From the NCBI GenBank assembly GCA_002964805.2, contig PUDQ02000001.1:3186001-3250000 (forward strand): a DNA stretch of 64,000 nt, written 5' to 3'. Below are positions 42,449 through 54,518 of this stretch, piece by piece; position 1 is the first letter of the stretch, and each line of letters starts with the position of its first letter. The notes beneath the pieces were generated by a model. That model worked only from the letters and a program-made list of their open reading frames with translations. It was not told the origin of the DNA and did not search any database. The stretch is from Trametes villosa (Eukaryota; Basidiomycota; Agaricomycetes; Polyporales; Polyporaceae). The translations under genes and the position numbers were made by a program.

Positions 42449-45400
42449 CTATCGACAGAGCTTCCACATCCCGTCCTTGACCATCACGAGACCCTCCCGC
42501 CGTGCGGCCTCCATGAACTCAGCGAGCTGCTCGATCGTCTGGTCGTAGCCAGGCGCGAACTTGAGCATCGTCTGTATCCGTGCCAGAGGCAGCGATCCCA
42601 GGTTCGTGAGCATGCCCTCGATGAACTGTTAGGATGCGCGGACAGGTATGTTAGCATCGCGCGGTGAGAGAGCGGGGTTGTATGAGCAACAGACCTTCCA
42701 GAAGACTTTCATCTGCTCCGCCTGTTGCTGCTGAACGGCCAGTGCGGGCGACTCCTCTTCCACAACCGCTAATTTGCGAGGTCAGAATGTGTGAAGGATG
42801 ACGCAGGTCGTATGTGACATACCTGATCGAGCGACAGTCCTCTGCCCCGAAGGCGCAGCTTCCGCAATCTCGAGCAACTTATACCGGTCGTCCTCTTCCT
42901 CCTTGAGCACGCCGAGATCGACCCAGGTGAGGAGGGCTTTGACGATGGCAGTCTTCTCGACGGCCTTGAGCTCGGCGACAAGCTCGTCCACCGTCCAGGT
43001 GTCTGCACGACGACGCAGTCAACTACATGATCAAAGGGACAGAGAGATGCAAGAGCGTACCCTTCTGGGAAAAGAACTCGACAATCGACGCTTCCAGCGG
43101 GGGCACTTCGGCGCTGACCGTGCGATCTTGCAGCTCGATGTCGAGCTTGATCGTCCCGAGGTGCGAGAGCCAGTGGAGACGCTTGTCTGGTTTGAAGAGA
43201 TGGAACTCCTTTGCGTACGTTTCTTGGATACTGTGAAGCGACTCGTTAGTAGACGCGTTGGTTTGACTGGCTAACCGAGATGCGCACTCTCGGAATTGCC
43301 CTGGCATGGTGAAGCTGTTGGTCTGAAGTGGCGGCCAGAAGTGTCGCGAGATGATCGTTGGATGTAGAGGCATCTACAGCACGCATCTCAGCAAGACGTG
43401 ATGTACGAGTCCGCAAGAGACACTTACAGCTTTCTGCGCCTGGACGTGCTGGTCGATCCGCCGCGAGTCTGTCATGTCGCGCAACATGACCTCGCAGACC
43501 TGGAGCGCCGCCTCTCCGAAGCGGATCTTCAGGATCTCGATGTTCCTCCGCTGCGGTGTATCCGTCACCACGCGCCCGGGAGTAACATGCGACTGAACAC
43601 CCACCTCCCGCTCATAGTTGCCATCTTTCACGGCCAAAAGTCGCTGTGTCAGGAGCACTTGCAGCTCCTTGACGAAGAGATCTTTAGAGTCGTAAATGCT
43701 GACGAGCGTGCTGATCACGTCGCTCGGCTTATTTGTTCGGAAGTCTATGGAGGGTTGGTAAGATGTATTTGCAACGTAACAGTCGAGACTTACCTGGGCC
43801 GGCATCGATGGGTTCGGGCTCCCAGTTGGGATCGGTGAAGTCGTCCGCCTGCATCTGCTGCAGGGGCTGGATGGGCTCATTCTCGTCCACAAGCGAGTCC
43901 CCGCTCTCGCCGTCGCCTACAAGGCTAGCGACAATACAGCGGATGGTGTCTGGTCGTTCTCTGTAGGAACCTGGTGCATAAGAATAGGGCCATTATATGA
44001 TACAACATGATGCGCACCGAAGATACTTTCGTATGGGATCGGCAACCTTGTAAAGCAGGACGCCTGGTGGGTCGATGATACGTAGACATCGGATGATGGA
44101 GACGTATTGCGTCAGAATGTCCTTCGTATCTGCTCCAGGATGGAGTAACCGCTTCTTGTTTCTAAACACAGGAGTACCAATGTTAGTGAAACGTTTTGGG
44201 TCAGTCAAGTGAGACGTACGCTTTGCGTAGAGTGATAACCAGTTGGCTACGTTGATCTACGCGTTGCAGACATTCCTGGAGACGACCACGAACACGGTTA
44301 ATGATCCTGTCGAAAGGCTCTAATCCAGGCCGTGAGGACGCGACCTTCAAATCCTGCAGCGCACTCTGTGAATCAGGGTAGTCAATGATGATGTCGAAGA
44401 TCTCCTGGATACTGATAGACTAAGATAAGTTATCATGTTTTATGGGCATGTGGAGTCCTTACCGGAGATCGCAGAGGGTCTTGCAGACGTGATAGTCAAA
44501 TCTCGAGCCAACGCCTTGAAGCATAGCGCGAGCTTCCTCAGCTGTTTGTATTCTGTTAGTTTCCGGACAGGTTTCGTCTGGATGATGTGTACACCTACCA
44601 CTTCTTGCGCCTCGGGCATATGGCATGATCATCCAAGGGACGATCTTCTCAGTCATCCATTCTCGTAGCTTCGGTAGCATGGGCTCCTCCCATTTCTTGG
44701 CACACGTCTCGTAGACATGCGCCTCGATATACTCGTAACACACGCTAGAGATCAGCGACTCGTACCGTTCTAGTAGACCTAGCGTTTCGCAGGCGACCCA
44801 TAGCTGGTGGTCTGCGCGCTGTGGAGGATCACTGGCCAGGAACTCTTGAGGAATAGCCCACGGCGGTGGTGAGGACGTGTTGACCAGAGAGAAGGTAGAA
44901 GCTATAAGCTCCTTGAATCCGCGCGAGAATGACGGCGGAAATATGGAGAAGATGTGAGTCTGGAACGCGAGAGTGTATGCGGAAAGGATGATTGTTCCCA
45001 ACCTGACGGTCTCTTCGTCAGTAGGTGCTCGGTGTAAGGGCCAACGCGTCTCGGCTTACTCCACTATTGGCTTCCATGATGTATACCACGAAACGAGGCG
45101 GACTATGAGTTTGACGATGGACTCGACTTGGCCGGTGTTCTGGGCTTGGTAAATATGATGACCATGGTACACCGGCTGCAAACGTACCTCGTACTCCACC
45201 ATGTACTGCTGCACTTCCCGTTCGATGAGGTGCTGCTGCTTGCGCATGTTCTCTGGTCGAGATTTCTAGCGCGTGAGTGCATAGTGAACGCATGGTTTGG
45301 ACACACCTAGGAGGTTCTCCAGAAGCATAGACAGCATCTTCGCCTTCCCTAATAGGTCAAAGGCCATCCGGACCTGTTGCATATCTTGTGGCTAAGCTGA

Positions 45401-45676
45401 GCACCTGCGATGTGAAGGCATCCCGCGGCATACGCACCATGCGTTTTGACCGAGGTAGGGTCGTTTATATCCCGTGGATAGAGGAAGTCCGAGGCAATTT
45501 GCCAAGCCTGCAATCCGGGTAGCAGTTTGAGCCTGGGTCAAGGTAAGTAGAAATAGCGCGCGGCGTACCTCGCTGAAGGACAAGAGCCCCTGGATCCCTG
45601 GCTGCACGCCATTCAAGCGTTCGAAAGCTTTCTGCCACTTGCTGGACGTGTGTATACGCAGTGCGTCCGCCGCCAT
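42449..45676 (-). CDS. APC2: anaphase-promoting complex subunit 2 (cullin)
   Basis: The cullin scaffold of the APC/C ubiquitin ligase, which holds the RING subunit Apc11 and drives mitotic exit. The start at 45676 reads MAADALRIHTSSKWQKAFER. About fourteen introns cut the gene. N-terminal cullin repeats include AFQTHIFSIFPPSFSRGF, YEYIEAHVYETCAKKWEEP and MTEKIVPWMIMPYARGA. The cullin homology region has KDLFVKELQVLLTQRLLAVK, NIEILKIRFGEAALQVCEVM, LRDMTDSRRIDQHVQAQK, KRLHWLSHLGTIKLDIELQD and VSAEVPPLEASIVEFFSQK. The C-terminal winged helix ends GLVMVKDGMWKLCR at 42449. The dedicated APC2 pattern (LHWLSHLG, LEASIVEFF) separates it from CUL1-4. It is divergent from the next gene, with 238 bp between starts. 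Confidence 0.92.
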
Positions 45677-45914
45677 ACGAGAACAGCGCCAACCAGACGG
45701 AGAGCCAAGTGAACGTGGTGGAGGAAGAGAACAGAGGAGTTGTGAGCCACGAGCGCGTCGCGTCGCGTCCAAGACGCGCCTCAGCTGGCGCCTATCTCAC
45801 CTCGTCTTTCGTCCACAACCACCACGACAGTGGCCACGGCCGCACAGCTCTCGGCTCACTCGCGTTCTGCCTTTGGTTCTTTGCTGAATCCCTACTAGAT
45901 CTTGAGGTTCTACT

Positions 45915-47174
45915 ATGGCTGAAGCTGGGAATGCTCTTACTTTCGCCTACAAACATGTCAACGGGCTGCCTATCCATCTTGACGTCTACCCGCCGCTGCA
46001 GGTCGCGTCTTCGAAGCCAGCTGCGCTGCTATCGGCAGTGATCTACTTCCATGGAGGCGCTTTGACCGTAGGAAACCGCAAAAGCTGGTTTCCTTCCTGG
46101 TTGCACAGTATGTACCTACCTATTCACCCCAGTTGTTCGGATACTGTCGCGTGCTTGCGTCCTCATATTCTATCTATAGAACGCGTGACTGCGTCGGGGA
46201 TGGCGTTCATTTCTGCCGATTACCAACTCATTCCTCCTGCTACGGGACATGGAATCCTCAACGACATCAAGGATCTCTTCCGCTTTATCGAGGCCGGACT
46301 CAATGAAGCTATCCAAGAAGACTGGGCCTCTGCGCGTCGTTCCGGGCATCCTTTCCAAATAGACTCAAGCGCTCTCGCCGTCTCGGGGAGCAGTGCTGGT
46401 GGCCTATGCGCGTACCTTGCAGCCATACACGCGTCCCCCAAACCCAAGGCCGTCCTATCCCTCTACGGCATGGGAGGCGACATGCTGGTCAGTTCACTCA
46501 TGGCTGCACGGCACACTGAGCCCTTACCCTCACAGACACCGCAATACCTGACCTCCAAATCTGAGCCGTTCTTCCGAGGACGGGAAATCCTTGAACCGAG
46601 CGACTTCGCTGAATTTCTGCACCCAGCGTCTACGCAACTGCAGCCTTCGTCGGACTCACCCCTCGCCTACCACCCGAAGACTTACCACATACCCGGATAC
46701 CCTGCGAATCCGAGGATGCTGCTCGGCCGGTTGTATCTCCAGATGGGCACATTTTTAGACTACTACACTGGCGCTCACGCACCCAGCCTCAGCACGCTCC
46801 TGCGGGCGCGTCTCCGAGAACACGAGAGCGTCACTTCGCAAACACAGGATTCAGGCTCGCAGAGCTTATCGGAGAGTCTTCGGGAAGCTATCCCCGCTGC
46901 GCATCGGCACCTATTCCCCCAATTCATGGTCTCGTCTGCGTTGCCCCCGATGCTCCTCATTCACGGGACCAAGGATACCGCAGTGCTGGTCGGAGAATCA
47001 CAGAATCTACGGTCGTTGTTGCGGGAAGCGGGGGTACGTGTGGAGCTGGTGCTTATAGAAGGTAAAGAGCACTCGTTCGACTACGAGCCGGATGCAGAGG
47101 CAGAGTTCGGCGAGCCGGGAGGACTTTTCGATCGCGCTATACAGTTTCTCGTAGAAACTCTGGCTGCTTGGTAA
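45915..47174 (+). CDS. alpha/beta hydrolase (HSL / esterase-lipase-like)
   Basis: Serine hydrolase of the hormone-sensitive-lipase-like group; substrate unknown. Starts MAEAGNALTFAYKHVNGLP. YFHGGALTVG supplies the HGG oxyanion hole, ALAVSGSSAGGLCAYLAA the GxSAG nucleophile, LIHGTKDTAVLVGES the acidic residue and EGKEHSFDYEP the His. The frame is open throughout, but 46108-46179 (72 bp, GTATGT...CTATAG) is almost certainly an intron: it is a multiple of three, lacks stops and encodes an unlikely SMYLPIHPSCSD stretch in the middle of the fold. Removed, the protein reads SWLHKRVTASGMAFISADY. About 395 residues after splicing. No signal peptide. Confidence 0.87.
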   Translation: MAEAGNALTFAYKHVNGLPIHLDVYPPLQVASSKPAALLSAVIYFHGGALTVGNRKSWFPSWLHSMYLPIHPSCSDTVACLRPHILSIERVTASGMAFISADYQLIPPATGHGILNDIKDLFRFIEAGLNEAIQEDWASARRSGHPFQIDSSALAVSGSSAGGLCAYLAAIHASPKPKAVLSLYGMGGDMLVSSLMAARHTEPLPSQTPQYLTSKSEPFFRGREILEPSDFAEFLHPASTQLQPSSDSPLAYHPKTYHIPGYPANPRMLLGRLYLQMGTFLDYYTGAHAPSLSTLLRARLREHESVTSQTQDSGSQSLSESLREAIPAAHRHLFPQFMVSSALPPMLLIHGTKDTAVLVGESQNLRSLLREAGVRVELVLIEGKEHSFDYEPDAEAEFGEPGGLFDRAIQFLVETLAAW

Positions 47175-47362
47175 GTACCCGGCAGTTCAAGGGCTACGGC
47201 CGTTCGGGCTAATGATCACCCCAAAGTCGATACCAAGATGTGACATAGACATGCATAGGTATAACCATGATATCACCTGGAAAAATCGCGTACTAGTACA
47301 AGAGTTCACAAGAAACCAAGAGAGCAGGAAAGAACTGCAGCCACCCATCCGCCCGTAACCCA

Positions 47363-48998
47363 TCACGCCGCTACCAAGCGTTCCCCATCCAACACGGAGC
47401 CTTCCAGCGGCCGAGACGAGAAGTCAGAGCTCGTGTCCGCGAACAGCTCCTCTCCGCTCAGCGACCGCGCGACGAAGGAGAGGTCCGAGTCCGAGGTGTG
47501 GGACGACGGCTTCTCCGACTGCTCCAGCGCCGTCCGCAACCGCTCCGTGAGCGAATCGGACTTGGGCTCCTCCTCGTGCCACTCCCCGCCGCTCTCCATG
47601 ACGCCGAACTCGTTCGCGCCGTCCAGGCGCAGGTCGTCGTGCGGCGCGTCTCCGTCGATTCCGTTGAGAACTGTGCCTGCCCCGCTGCTGCCCGCTTGCT
47701 CGGAATCGCGGCGCTCCCCGCTCTTCGTTGTGTCGCCGGCCGACGCCTGCGGCTCGGTCCTCGTCCACTCGGTGTCCAGCGCCTCGTCCCACCCGAGCTC
47801 ATCACATAGCTCCCGGACGACGTCATCGCATCTGCCAAGTAAGAGTACGTCGTCCGAGCGCATGCCGATGTCGCCCGCAAAATCGCCGTTTATGAGGACC
47901 CGTGGGCAGTTCTGGGGGACCATCGAGGCGAGCGAGGCGAAGGGTTGGGTGGCCAGCGACGTTCCAATGACGAAGAGCAGATCCGCGCTCCCCAAGTCAG
48001 GCGACCCGTCTGTGAACGCCTGTGGCGGCTGTGAAAGGGGTGAACGGTCCTTCCCCCTGATAGCACCGGTAATATCGCTGCTCACCGCGTCGCCGTGGAA
48101 CGCAACCCCAGGTTTCACAAGGCCGCCGCACGAGTCGCACCGCGCAGCCTCGCCCTTCTCAATCGCCTCCCGCATCCTCACGACATCGAACGGCGTGCTG
48201 CAGTCAATGCAGCTCTGGCTCGCAAGGCTTCCGTGGAACTCGACCAGGCGACTGGTGGGGATACCGGTCTGCCGCTCGAGCGCGTCGATGTTCTCCGTGA
48301 AGCACGTATGCAGCGCGCCGCGGTCAGAGAGGAGCTTCACGAAGCTATGGGTCGCCGTCGGTCGGTAGCGGCCGGGGTATAATTCGCGCGCTAGCGTGTA
48401 AACTGCCATTCGCCCGCCACGCAAGGTTGCTCGTCAGAGTGTGAACTCGAGTGGCGTATACCGCGCATGGGGACTCAGGAACTCACGCGGTACTGGGTTG
48501 AAGCGGAAATACGTGCGCTCGAAGAGCGCGCGGGGGTACGGCAGGTTGAGCCTTGCCATTATCGTGGACTACGACGGTGTTGACGCAATGCCTCCGTTAG
48601 GTCACGTCAACTAAGCCCTCAGTGAACGGCATCCGCACATATAGTCCTACGTAGCGCACGCAAGGTTAGCCCTGCGCTCAAGTTGGGACGCAGCTGTGCG
48701 CTCACCTTTCCTCGGGTACCGGAAGTCGGGCACGCCTGCTCCCGCACTTGCCGCTGTAGCCCTGAGCGATCAGTGTTTCATCTCTCCTCGCAAGCCGACG
48801 TTGGCGTACCCGCACCGAGCTGCAGAGGCCGCCCTCGGTCAGAGCGAATTAGGAGGACCAAGAGTGCTGCAGTACCAGAACAAAAACCCGTTTGCACTGC
48901 TCGGAGTTCATGTATCTCGCGATACCCGCCACATCCCGCGACTCGAGGATCTTCGTAGGTCCGTCGTAAAGCATGAGGAGCTCATCCGGGTCGTCCAT
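47363..48998 (-). CDS. NAD-dependent deacetylase, sirtuin (Hst2/SIRT2-like), copy 1
   Basis: Class I sirtuin, removing acyl groups from lysines with NAD. Start 48998: MDDPDELLMLYDGPTKILES, then MNSEQCKRVFVL. A 10-nt micro-exon (48810-48819, CTCGGTGCGG) supplies LGA and the first base of the next codon. The next exon gives ASAGAGVPDFRYPRK, and an 8-nt micro-exon (48639-48646) gives GLY. Then ARLNLPYPRALFER, FYTLARELYPGRYRPTATHS, FTENIDALERQTGIP, EFHGS (catalytic His), CIDC...CDSC (zinc), a probable 57-bp intron, and LLFVIGTSLATQPFASLASM. A Ser/Glu-rich C-terminal tail follows. The Rossmann GAG reads GAA. It is a tandem paralogue of the next gene. Confidence 0.88.
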
Positions 48999-49604
48999 TG
49001 TGGATAATTGTCTCTAATGACGTTTCGTGAGGACCACAGAGACCAATTGCGGACTACACGGACACTCACGTCTGACACCTCAGAGGCCCGGTATATCCTG
49101 GGATTTTCACAGAGATATCCCGGGAATCGATGGACCGGGGAGAAGGAGGAAGAGAGGGACGAGGGACGGGTGGGAATGCGCGCGGGCGAGCGGCATCAAG
49201 GCTCTTCGCTTGTCAGAAGAGACGCCGCAGCGATTACGCACGGCCAAGATTATCAGGTGGCCTTCCAGGGCAGCGCGATATGCGTGCCGGCCGTCCATAG
49301 CAGACTAGCTGCTGCACCGGGGCGCAGCGAAGCACGGCCGTGCGTGTGGGGAGGAAGCACGCCTGCGCCGCCCGTGCGCCACGAGGCGCGTCCGCCCCCG
49401 GGGCCCGCGCGCATTCCGTGCCTCCGTCGGAGGATGCGCGCGCGCGTTTTGGGGCATTGTCCACGCAGCTCATGACGCCTGAAATGAAGACTTCGATGCT
49501 CAGCGGCTCTTATACAGTGTGATATACAAACAGCACGAGTGCGGCAGCATGACGTCGCGACGGGGCAATACAGGCAGGGACCCTCGGAGGTTCCGCTGAC
49601 CCAC
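48999..49604. other. intergenic between the sirtuin genes
   Basis: Promoter region of sirtuin 1 and 3' flank of sirtuin 2. It contains an imperfect palindrome, TCCTGGGAT...ATATCCCGGGA (about 49097-49123). No gene supported. Confidence 0.4.
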
Positions 49605-51219
49605 CTACAGCTTCTCCTTCGCGGACGGGACGTCTTCCTGGTGCTCCGATGGTGCATCATCTGCCTTCGGAGGGCCATCCGCAGCCTGCTTTGACGCGAC
49701 CTTCGTCTCCTCCGCAGTTGCAGCTTCGGGGGAGACGGTAGCTGTAGTCGGCGTACGACGACCCGCTCCCTCGGAGATCTCCAAGCCCTTCGCGATCTGC
49801 TCTGTGAGCGTTTCCACCTCCGCTGCTACCCGCGCGTCTTCTAGCGTTGGCGTGGTTGCAGTCGGGAGTACCTCGCCAACCTTGACTGCAGGCTCCGGCG
49901 CGGCTTCAGGATCGACTGAAGGAGGTACGGAAGCAGCGTGGTCTTCTTCGCCGCCAGGGCTCGCTTCGCCGCCAGGGCTCGTCGATGCTAGCTCGTCAAG
50001 CGGCTGCATGATCTTCGTCTTGCTCCACTCCCGATCGAGCTCCTTCTCCCATCCCAACTCCCTGCAGAGCTTCCGGACGATCTCGTCGCACCGCCCGAGA
50101 AGCGTCACGTCGTCCGGCCGTGTGCCAAAGTCGCCTGCGCGGTCCATGTTGATGAGCACGCGCGGGCAGCCCTCGGGCACGAGCGTGGTCAGCGCCGCGA
50201 AGGGGTGCACGGTGAGCGAGGTGCCGATCACGATGAGCAGATCCGCGCCGCGCAGCCGCGGCACCTTCTGGTGAAACACACCGGGCAGCTGGGCGGAGCA
50301 GCTCGTGTGAGCCAAGGCGCAACATGTTCGAGGGGAGGAATGCGCACGGATTCTCCGAAAAACACGATGTCGGGCTTGACGAGGCCCCCACAATCGCCGC
50401 ATCGCAGGATCTCGCCGGTCTCCACGCCTTTCTTCATCTTCGCACCGTCGAACGAGGAGTGGCAGTCGATACAGTGCTGGGATGCGAAGCTCCCGTGCGC
50501 CTCGACTATACGGTCACCGGGCACGCCTGCCTGACGTTCTAGGGTATCGATGTTCTGGGTGAAGCAGGTATCGAGGAGGCGGTGGTCCGCCAGCAGCTTG
50601 ACGAATGTGTGGGTAAGCGTGGGACGGAAGCTACCGGGGTAGAGCTCCCGAGCGAGAGTGTAGACTAGAGGCAAGCACTAGTGGTCAAGACTAGGCAATG
50701 TGTTGAGAGCTAGGCTACGCTTACATGGAACCGGATTCCGGCGGAAGTAGTTGATCTCGAAGACGGCCTCGGGGTATGGGAGGTTTAGCCTTTGTAGGTT
50801 TGACTGGGCTGGCCTCAGTCACTGTGCTCGTAGTCCAGCAATGCATCAACGTACATAAAGCCCTGCCATTGCAAGTTAGATAGAGGCGGCTACAGTATAG
50901 CCAAGAGAATACTAACCGGTGCCGGGAGAACGGAAGTCTGGGATTCCAGCGGCCGTGCTCACACCTTCGGTGCGAAGCCGCACGGATTCAGTACAGTCCG
51001 ACTTGCTTCATCTACAGGCACTACCCACCTGCTCCTAGCTGCGAAATGCCTCAGTACAACGTCAGCTACCTTCGTTTTGTCAACTGTGCTGCAGCGGCTC
51101 ACCATCACGAATACCTTCTTGCATTCCGAGGATTTAATGTATTTAGCGATCGAAGGCAAGTCCTTCCCCTTCAACACTTTAGGCCGGTCGTTGTTTGACA
51201 CTGGGCGTCGGTTGCTCAT
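49605..51219 (-). CDS. NAD-dependent deacetylase, sirtuin (Hst2/SIRT2-like), copy 2
   Basis: Paralogue of the preceding sirtuin and the more canonical of the two. Start 51219: MSNRRPVSNNDRPKVLKGKD, then SSECKKVFVM. A 10-nt micro-exon (51029-51038, CTAGGAGCAG) restores LGAG, joining VSTAAGIPDFRSPGT. An 8-nt micro-exon (50855-50862, GGCTTTAT) gives GLY, followed by NLQRLNLPYPEAVFE. The core has YTLARELYPGSFRPTLTHTF, FTQNIDTLERQAGVP, EAHGSFASQHCIDC with the catalytic His, CGDC (zinc), VKPDIVFFGES, an intron, FHQKVPRLRGADLLIVIGTS and RVLINMDRAGDFG. A 130-residue Ala/Glu/Thr-rich tail ends PSAKEKL. Probably nucleo-cytoplasmic like yeast Hst2. Confidence 0.9.
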
Positions 51220-51488
51220 GTCGTCTATGGATGGGCTGGGTCTCGTTCCGTGTATCGTCTATAGGATACACTCGTCGTAGAATGCGCAGCTGGTGGGACT
51301 CGGATGAGTACAGAAAACGTCCGCGGTCACTTTCCGAGTATGTCGGCGTCTGACGTCACCGGTGCTCCGTCTACAAAAGGCAGGCGTTGTAGAACATATC
51401 CTTCGTACACCAGTCAGCGCTCCTTTATACTGTAGTCATGTATCCGTGTATCCTACGGCTACTCCAAGTCCATTATTCAGCATCAGTG

Positions 51489-53928
51489 TCAGTGAGCAGC
51501 ATCCTCGGGAGCCTCCCAGTCCGACAGCCATGACACGACGAAGCCGATCATCTCCTCGTGGATCAACTGGATCTCCAGAGGCTCCTCGGACAGGTTCCGT
51601 TTGCCGTACTCGTCGTAGTGGTGAACAGCATCTGTTGCGGTAGGAATGTGAGTTGATAGGTTTCTATCGAGAAGACGGACATTACGAACTGGGTATAATC
51701 TTGTAAGGCTGCAGGATGGTGTCTGGCCTGTCGCGCGCGTACTGGCTATGGGGTGTTGCCGGCCGCCAGGGGTCGACTGATGATAGTAGTCCACAAAAAT
51801 ACGGTCAGTCCTTGGTCGGATGCGACAACGACTAGCGCACCTTCTCCGTCAATGATGGCTAGGCGGTCTGCAGCGATGTCGAAGTCGCCTAGAGCGTTCA
51901 CCGCGGTCACGTTCGGCAGCTGCGGGACGATGAAGTCGTTCCCCGGGAGGTACGCCTGGTAGCGGAATTTTTTTAGTGGCTCGCATGGAGAGCAGTCCTG
52001 ACGCAAGCGCAGAGCCGCACCTGCTTGCATAGCTTCGACTCGTACGCCAAGTTAAGGCGACGCGAGATGATGCGCGGCTGCCCCTCGGGAGGGGCGGTCT
52101 GTGCGCCGCTTATCAGCATCCCAGTATATATCTAGCATTGGCACGAACGGACCATGAAGTAGCCCCACTCAGTGCAGACCTGGAATATCCACAGCCTCCA
52201 CTCCTGGTTAAGGCCGGTGTCCTGGTACTTCGAGTCGTCGTATGTCCCAAAGCACTGCACGCACACTCGTCAGCCTCATAACCCCAGCCCAGACCGGGCC
52301 AGCCAACACTGACCTCCTCGACGGCGCCTTGCGGGCACCGGGAGACGAAGTTCTACAGCCGCAGCCTAGTGAGAAGCGCGTTGCATCTTACCTCAAGATA
52401 CTACGCACCTCTTTGATATAGCGGGCGTAGTTGTACACCGGGATGGGCACCCTTATCCCCTGTTCAACCGTAACAAGCCCAGTGTCTTCGTCGTACGCGA
52501 GCACGTCCGGGGCCTCCCGGGGCAGGATCGACCTGTCAAGGGCCGCGCAGAACTCATCCCAGGCGGTGCTCCCAACCTCGGGGTCCCACACCTTACCCTG
52601 CCAGAAGCCGATCGGGCTCTACGGCTCGCTCGTCAACAGGCCAGGCTGCCCGGAAACGACAGTGCGCGACGAACCTCGAGGAGAGAGACGAAGTCCTCGT
52701 CGTGCTTGAGCTGGGCGAGCCCGAACAGCGCCTTGATGGCCGTGCGCGTCACCGGCCCGGGGACGTCGAGGGCGGCGTCGATGATCTTGATCGAGGTCTC
52801 GAGGTGTTGCGCGCACTTGGGGTCGGCCGCACGGCGGATAGTATCCGAGTACTCCCAGAGCTCAAGAGCAGCGTGTGTGACGCCTAAGTTCCGTTTAACA
52901 TATCAGTACCTGCGTACATGCAAGGAGACATATGTGATGTATGCATACCACTCGAGGCGATTGCGCCGTATACCAGGTCGGGGTATAGGACCCTCATATG
53001 AGCGGCGCGTGCACCCGCGTACGAGCCCTGAATTCCGCCGAGTTAGACACAATCAACGGGCAGTCCGACGCGGCTACGAACTCCATAGTAAATCCAGGGA
53101 TGGTTCGGCGCGGTGAGGTCTTCGTCGATCCCGGGGAACTTTACGTTCGCCATGAAGTTGGCCGAGTCCGCCGCAGACTGTGCGTTGTTCAACCATCTGT
53201 ATCGATATGTTCATTACGCCTGTTCGCGTTCAGCGCATGTCCAGGCTCGCTCACCGGAGAGAATCCGTCGTGAAGTTCTGGACAGGCACGGAACGACCTG
53301 CACCTCTGCATCAGCCCGCGACCTCTACCTCCCTCAGCTCTCAACCTCAAGTCCCAACCCGCCCTCTACAGTGTACACCCGCACACAACCAAGAACGCGA
53401 CATACCATAATACCGATGCTCCAAAATAACACCCACCCCGCCCGTCGCCTTCGTCAAGATCTCGACAATGCCCGTGTCGAGGAACGGCAGCCGCCCCCGC
53501 CCGCTCGTCTCCCCGCCGTCGAGCACGATCACCGGCGCGCCCTTCCCCGGGCGGTAGTGCCGCGTGCTGATCCAGTACCGCTGCTCGAACGTGTGCCCGG
53601 ACGCGTTCGCGAAGTGGTCGAGCGGCTGCGTGAACCAGTGCGCGGGGAACTTGCGCTCGAGCGCGCTCAGCTCGTCGTCGTCGTCTTCACCTGGGCCGTA
53701 AGGGCTGGAGCTGGAGGAAGAGGGAGGGGCGGGGAGGTCGCCGGACTGCTGGACGAGCAGCGGCGCGCGGGCGGCGGCGGCGGCGGCAGCAGCGTTGCGC
53801 TCTGCGGCGTCGAGTTTCCAGAGGTTGACCGCCTGGGGCCCGAGGACGCGCATCTGGTCGATGCCGCCGCACGCGGCGCGCGCGGCGAAGAGGGAGAGGA
53901 GCGCGAGCAGCGCGCCCAGCTTGGCCAT
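51489..53928 (-). CDS. secreted serine peptidase, family S28 (prolyl carboxypeptidase-like)
   Basis: Proline-specific exopeptidase of the S28 family, acting outside the cell or in the vacuole. A signal peptide is clear: MAKLGALLALLSLFAARAAC. The mature part has an Ala-rich and acidic stretch, then HWFTQPLDHF, FEQRYWISTRHY, GAPVIVLDGGETSGRGR and GVILEHRYYG. Spliced exons give WLNNAQSAADSANFMANVKF, PWIYYG joined to GSYAGARAAH (Ser nucleophile), YPDLVYGAIASSG, and a long cap. They end with FQVCTEWGYF, PNVTAVNALGDFDIAADRLA, DGE joined to VDPWRPATPHS (Asp) and AVHHYDEYGK (His). Stop at 51489. About ten introns. All three catalytic positions are present. Confidence 0.9.
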
Positions 53929-54518
53929 TGTGGTGGTCGAGGTTAGAGGTCCGGGTCCGGGTCGCCTGTCGCGGTCCCCAGGCGACTACTTCGCGATCCC
54001 ACCATTGCGCGCCGGGTCTCACGCAATCAGGCCGGTTTTGAGGCCTTGAGGCACCATCCATGTCGGGGAGATAGCTCGTGCTGCACTCTGAATCCCCCGC
54101 GGTATGTGTGTTCTCAGTCCTCTCGCCGTCATGGACATCCAGGACAAGGCCAACGACGTTCCCCGACGCGGATCCGGGGTCCGACCTGATTTCCCGACGC
54201 GTTGGTCACGTGCAGTACAGACGAAGCTTAAGCAAGTTTCGCGAACCGAAAGCTGCGTGGAGACAATAGCCTACAGTCGGCGCGCGAGCATACAATAGAG
54301 CCGCGAGAGAACGAGGAATGGCTACGGCATAGGCTACATCGCTGAAACATGATAGGAAGATCGTAGAAGGGACATGGCGAACAGATCGTGTGTGCTATAA
54401 TACACCGATACATACCGCGTACGTTTAAGGAGCACACTCGTACATCGCGCTGAGGCCAATAAGTAACGGAGAGCCCATACGCCCTATGAAACACACCTGA
54501 GGCGAAGGCGCGCCAGCC
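53929..54518. other. intergenic, no gene seen
   Basis: Upstream of the S28 peptidase start and downstream of the MYND gene. No domain-bearing frame or clear TATA box. Confidence 0.4.
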
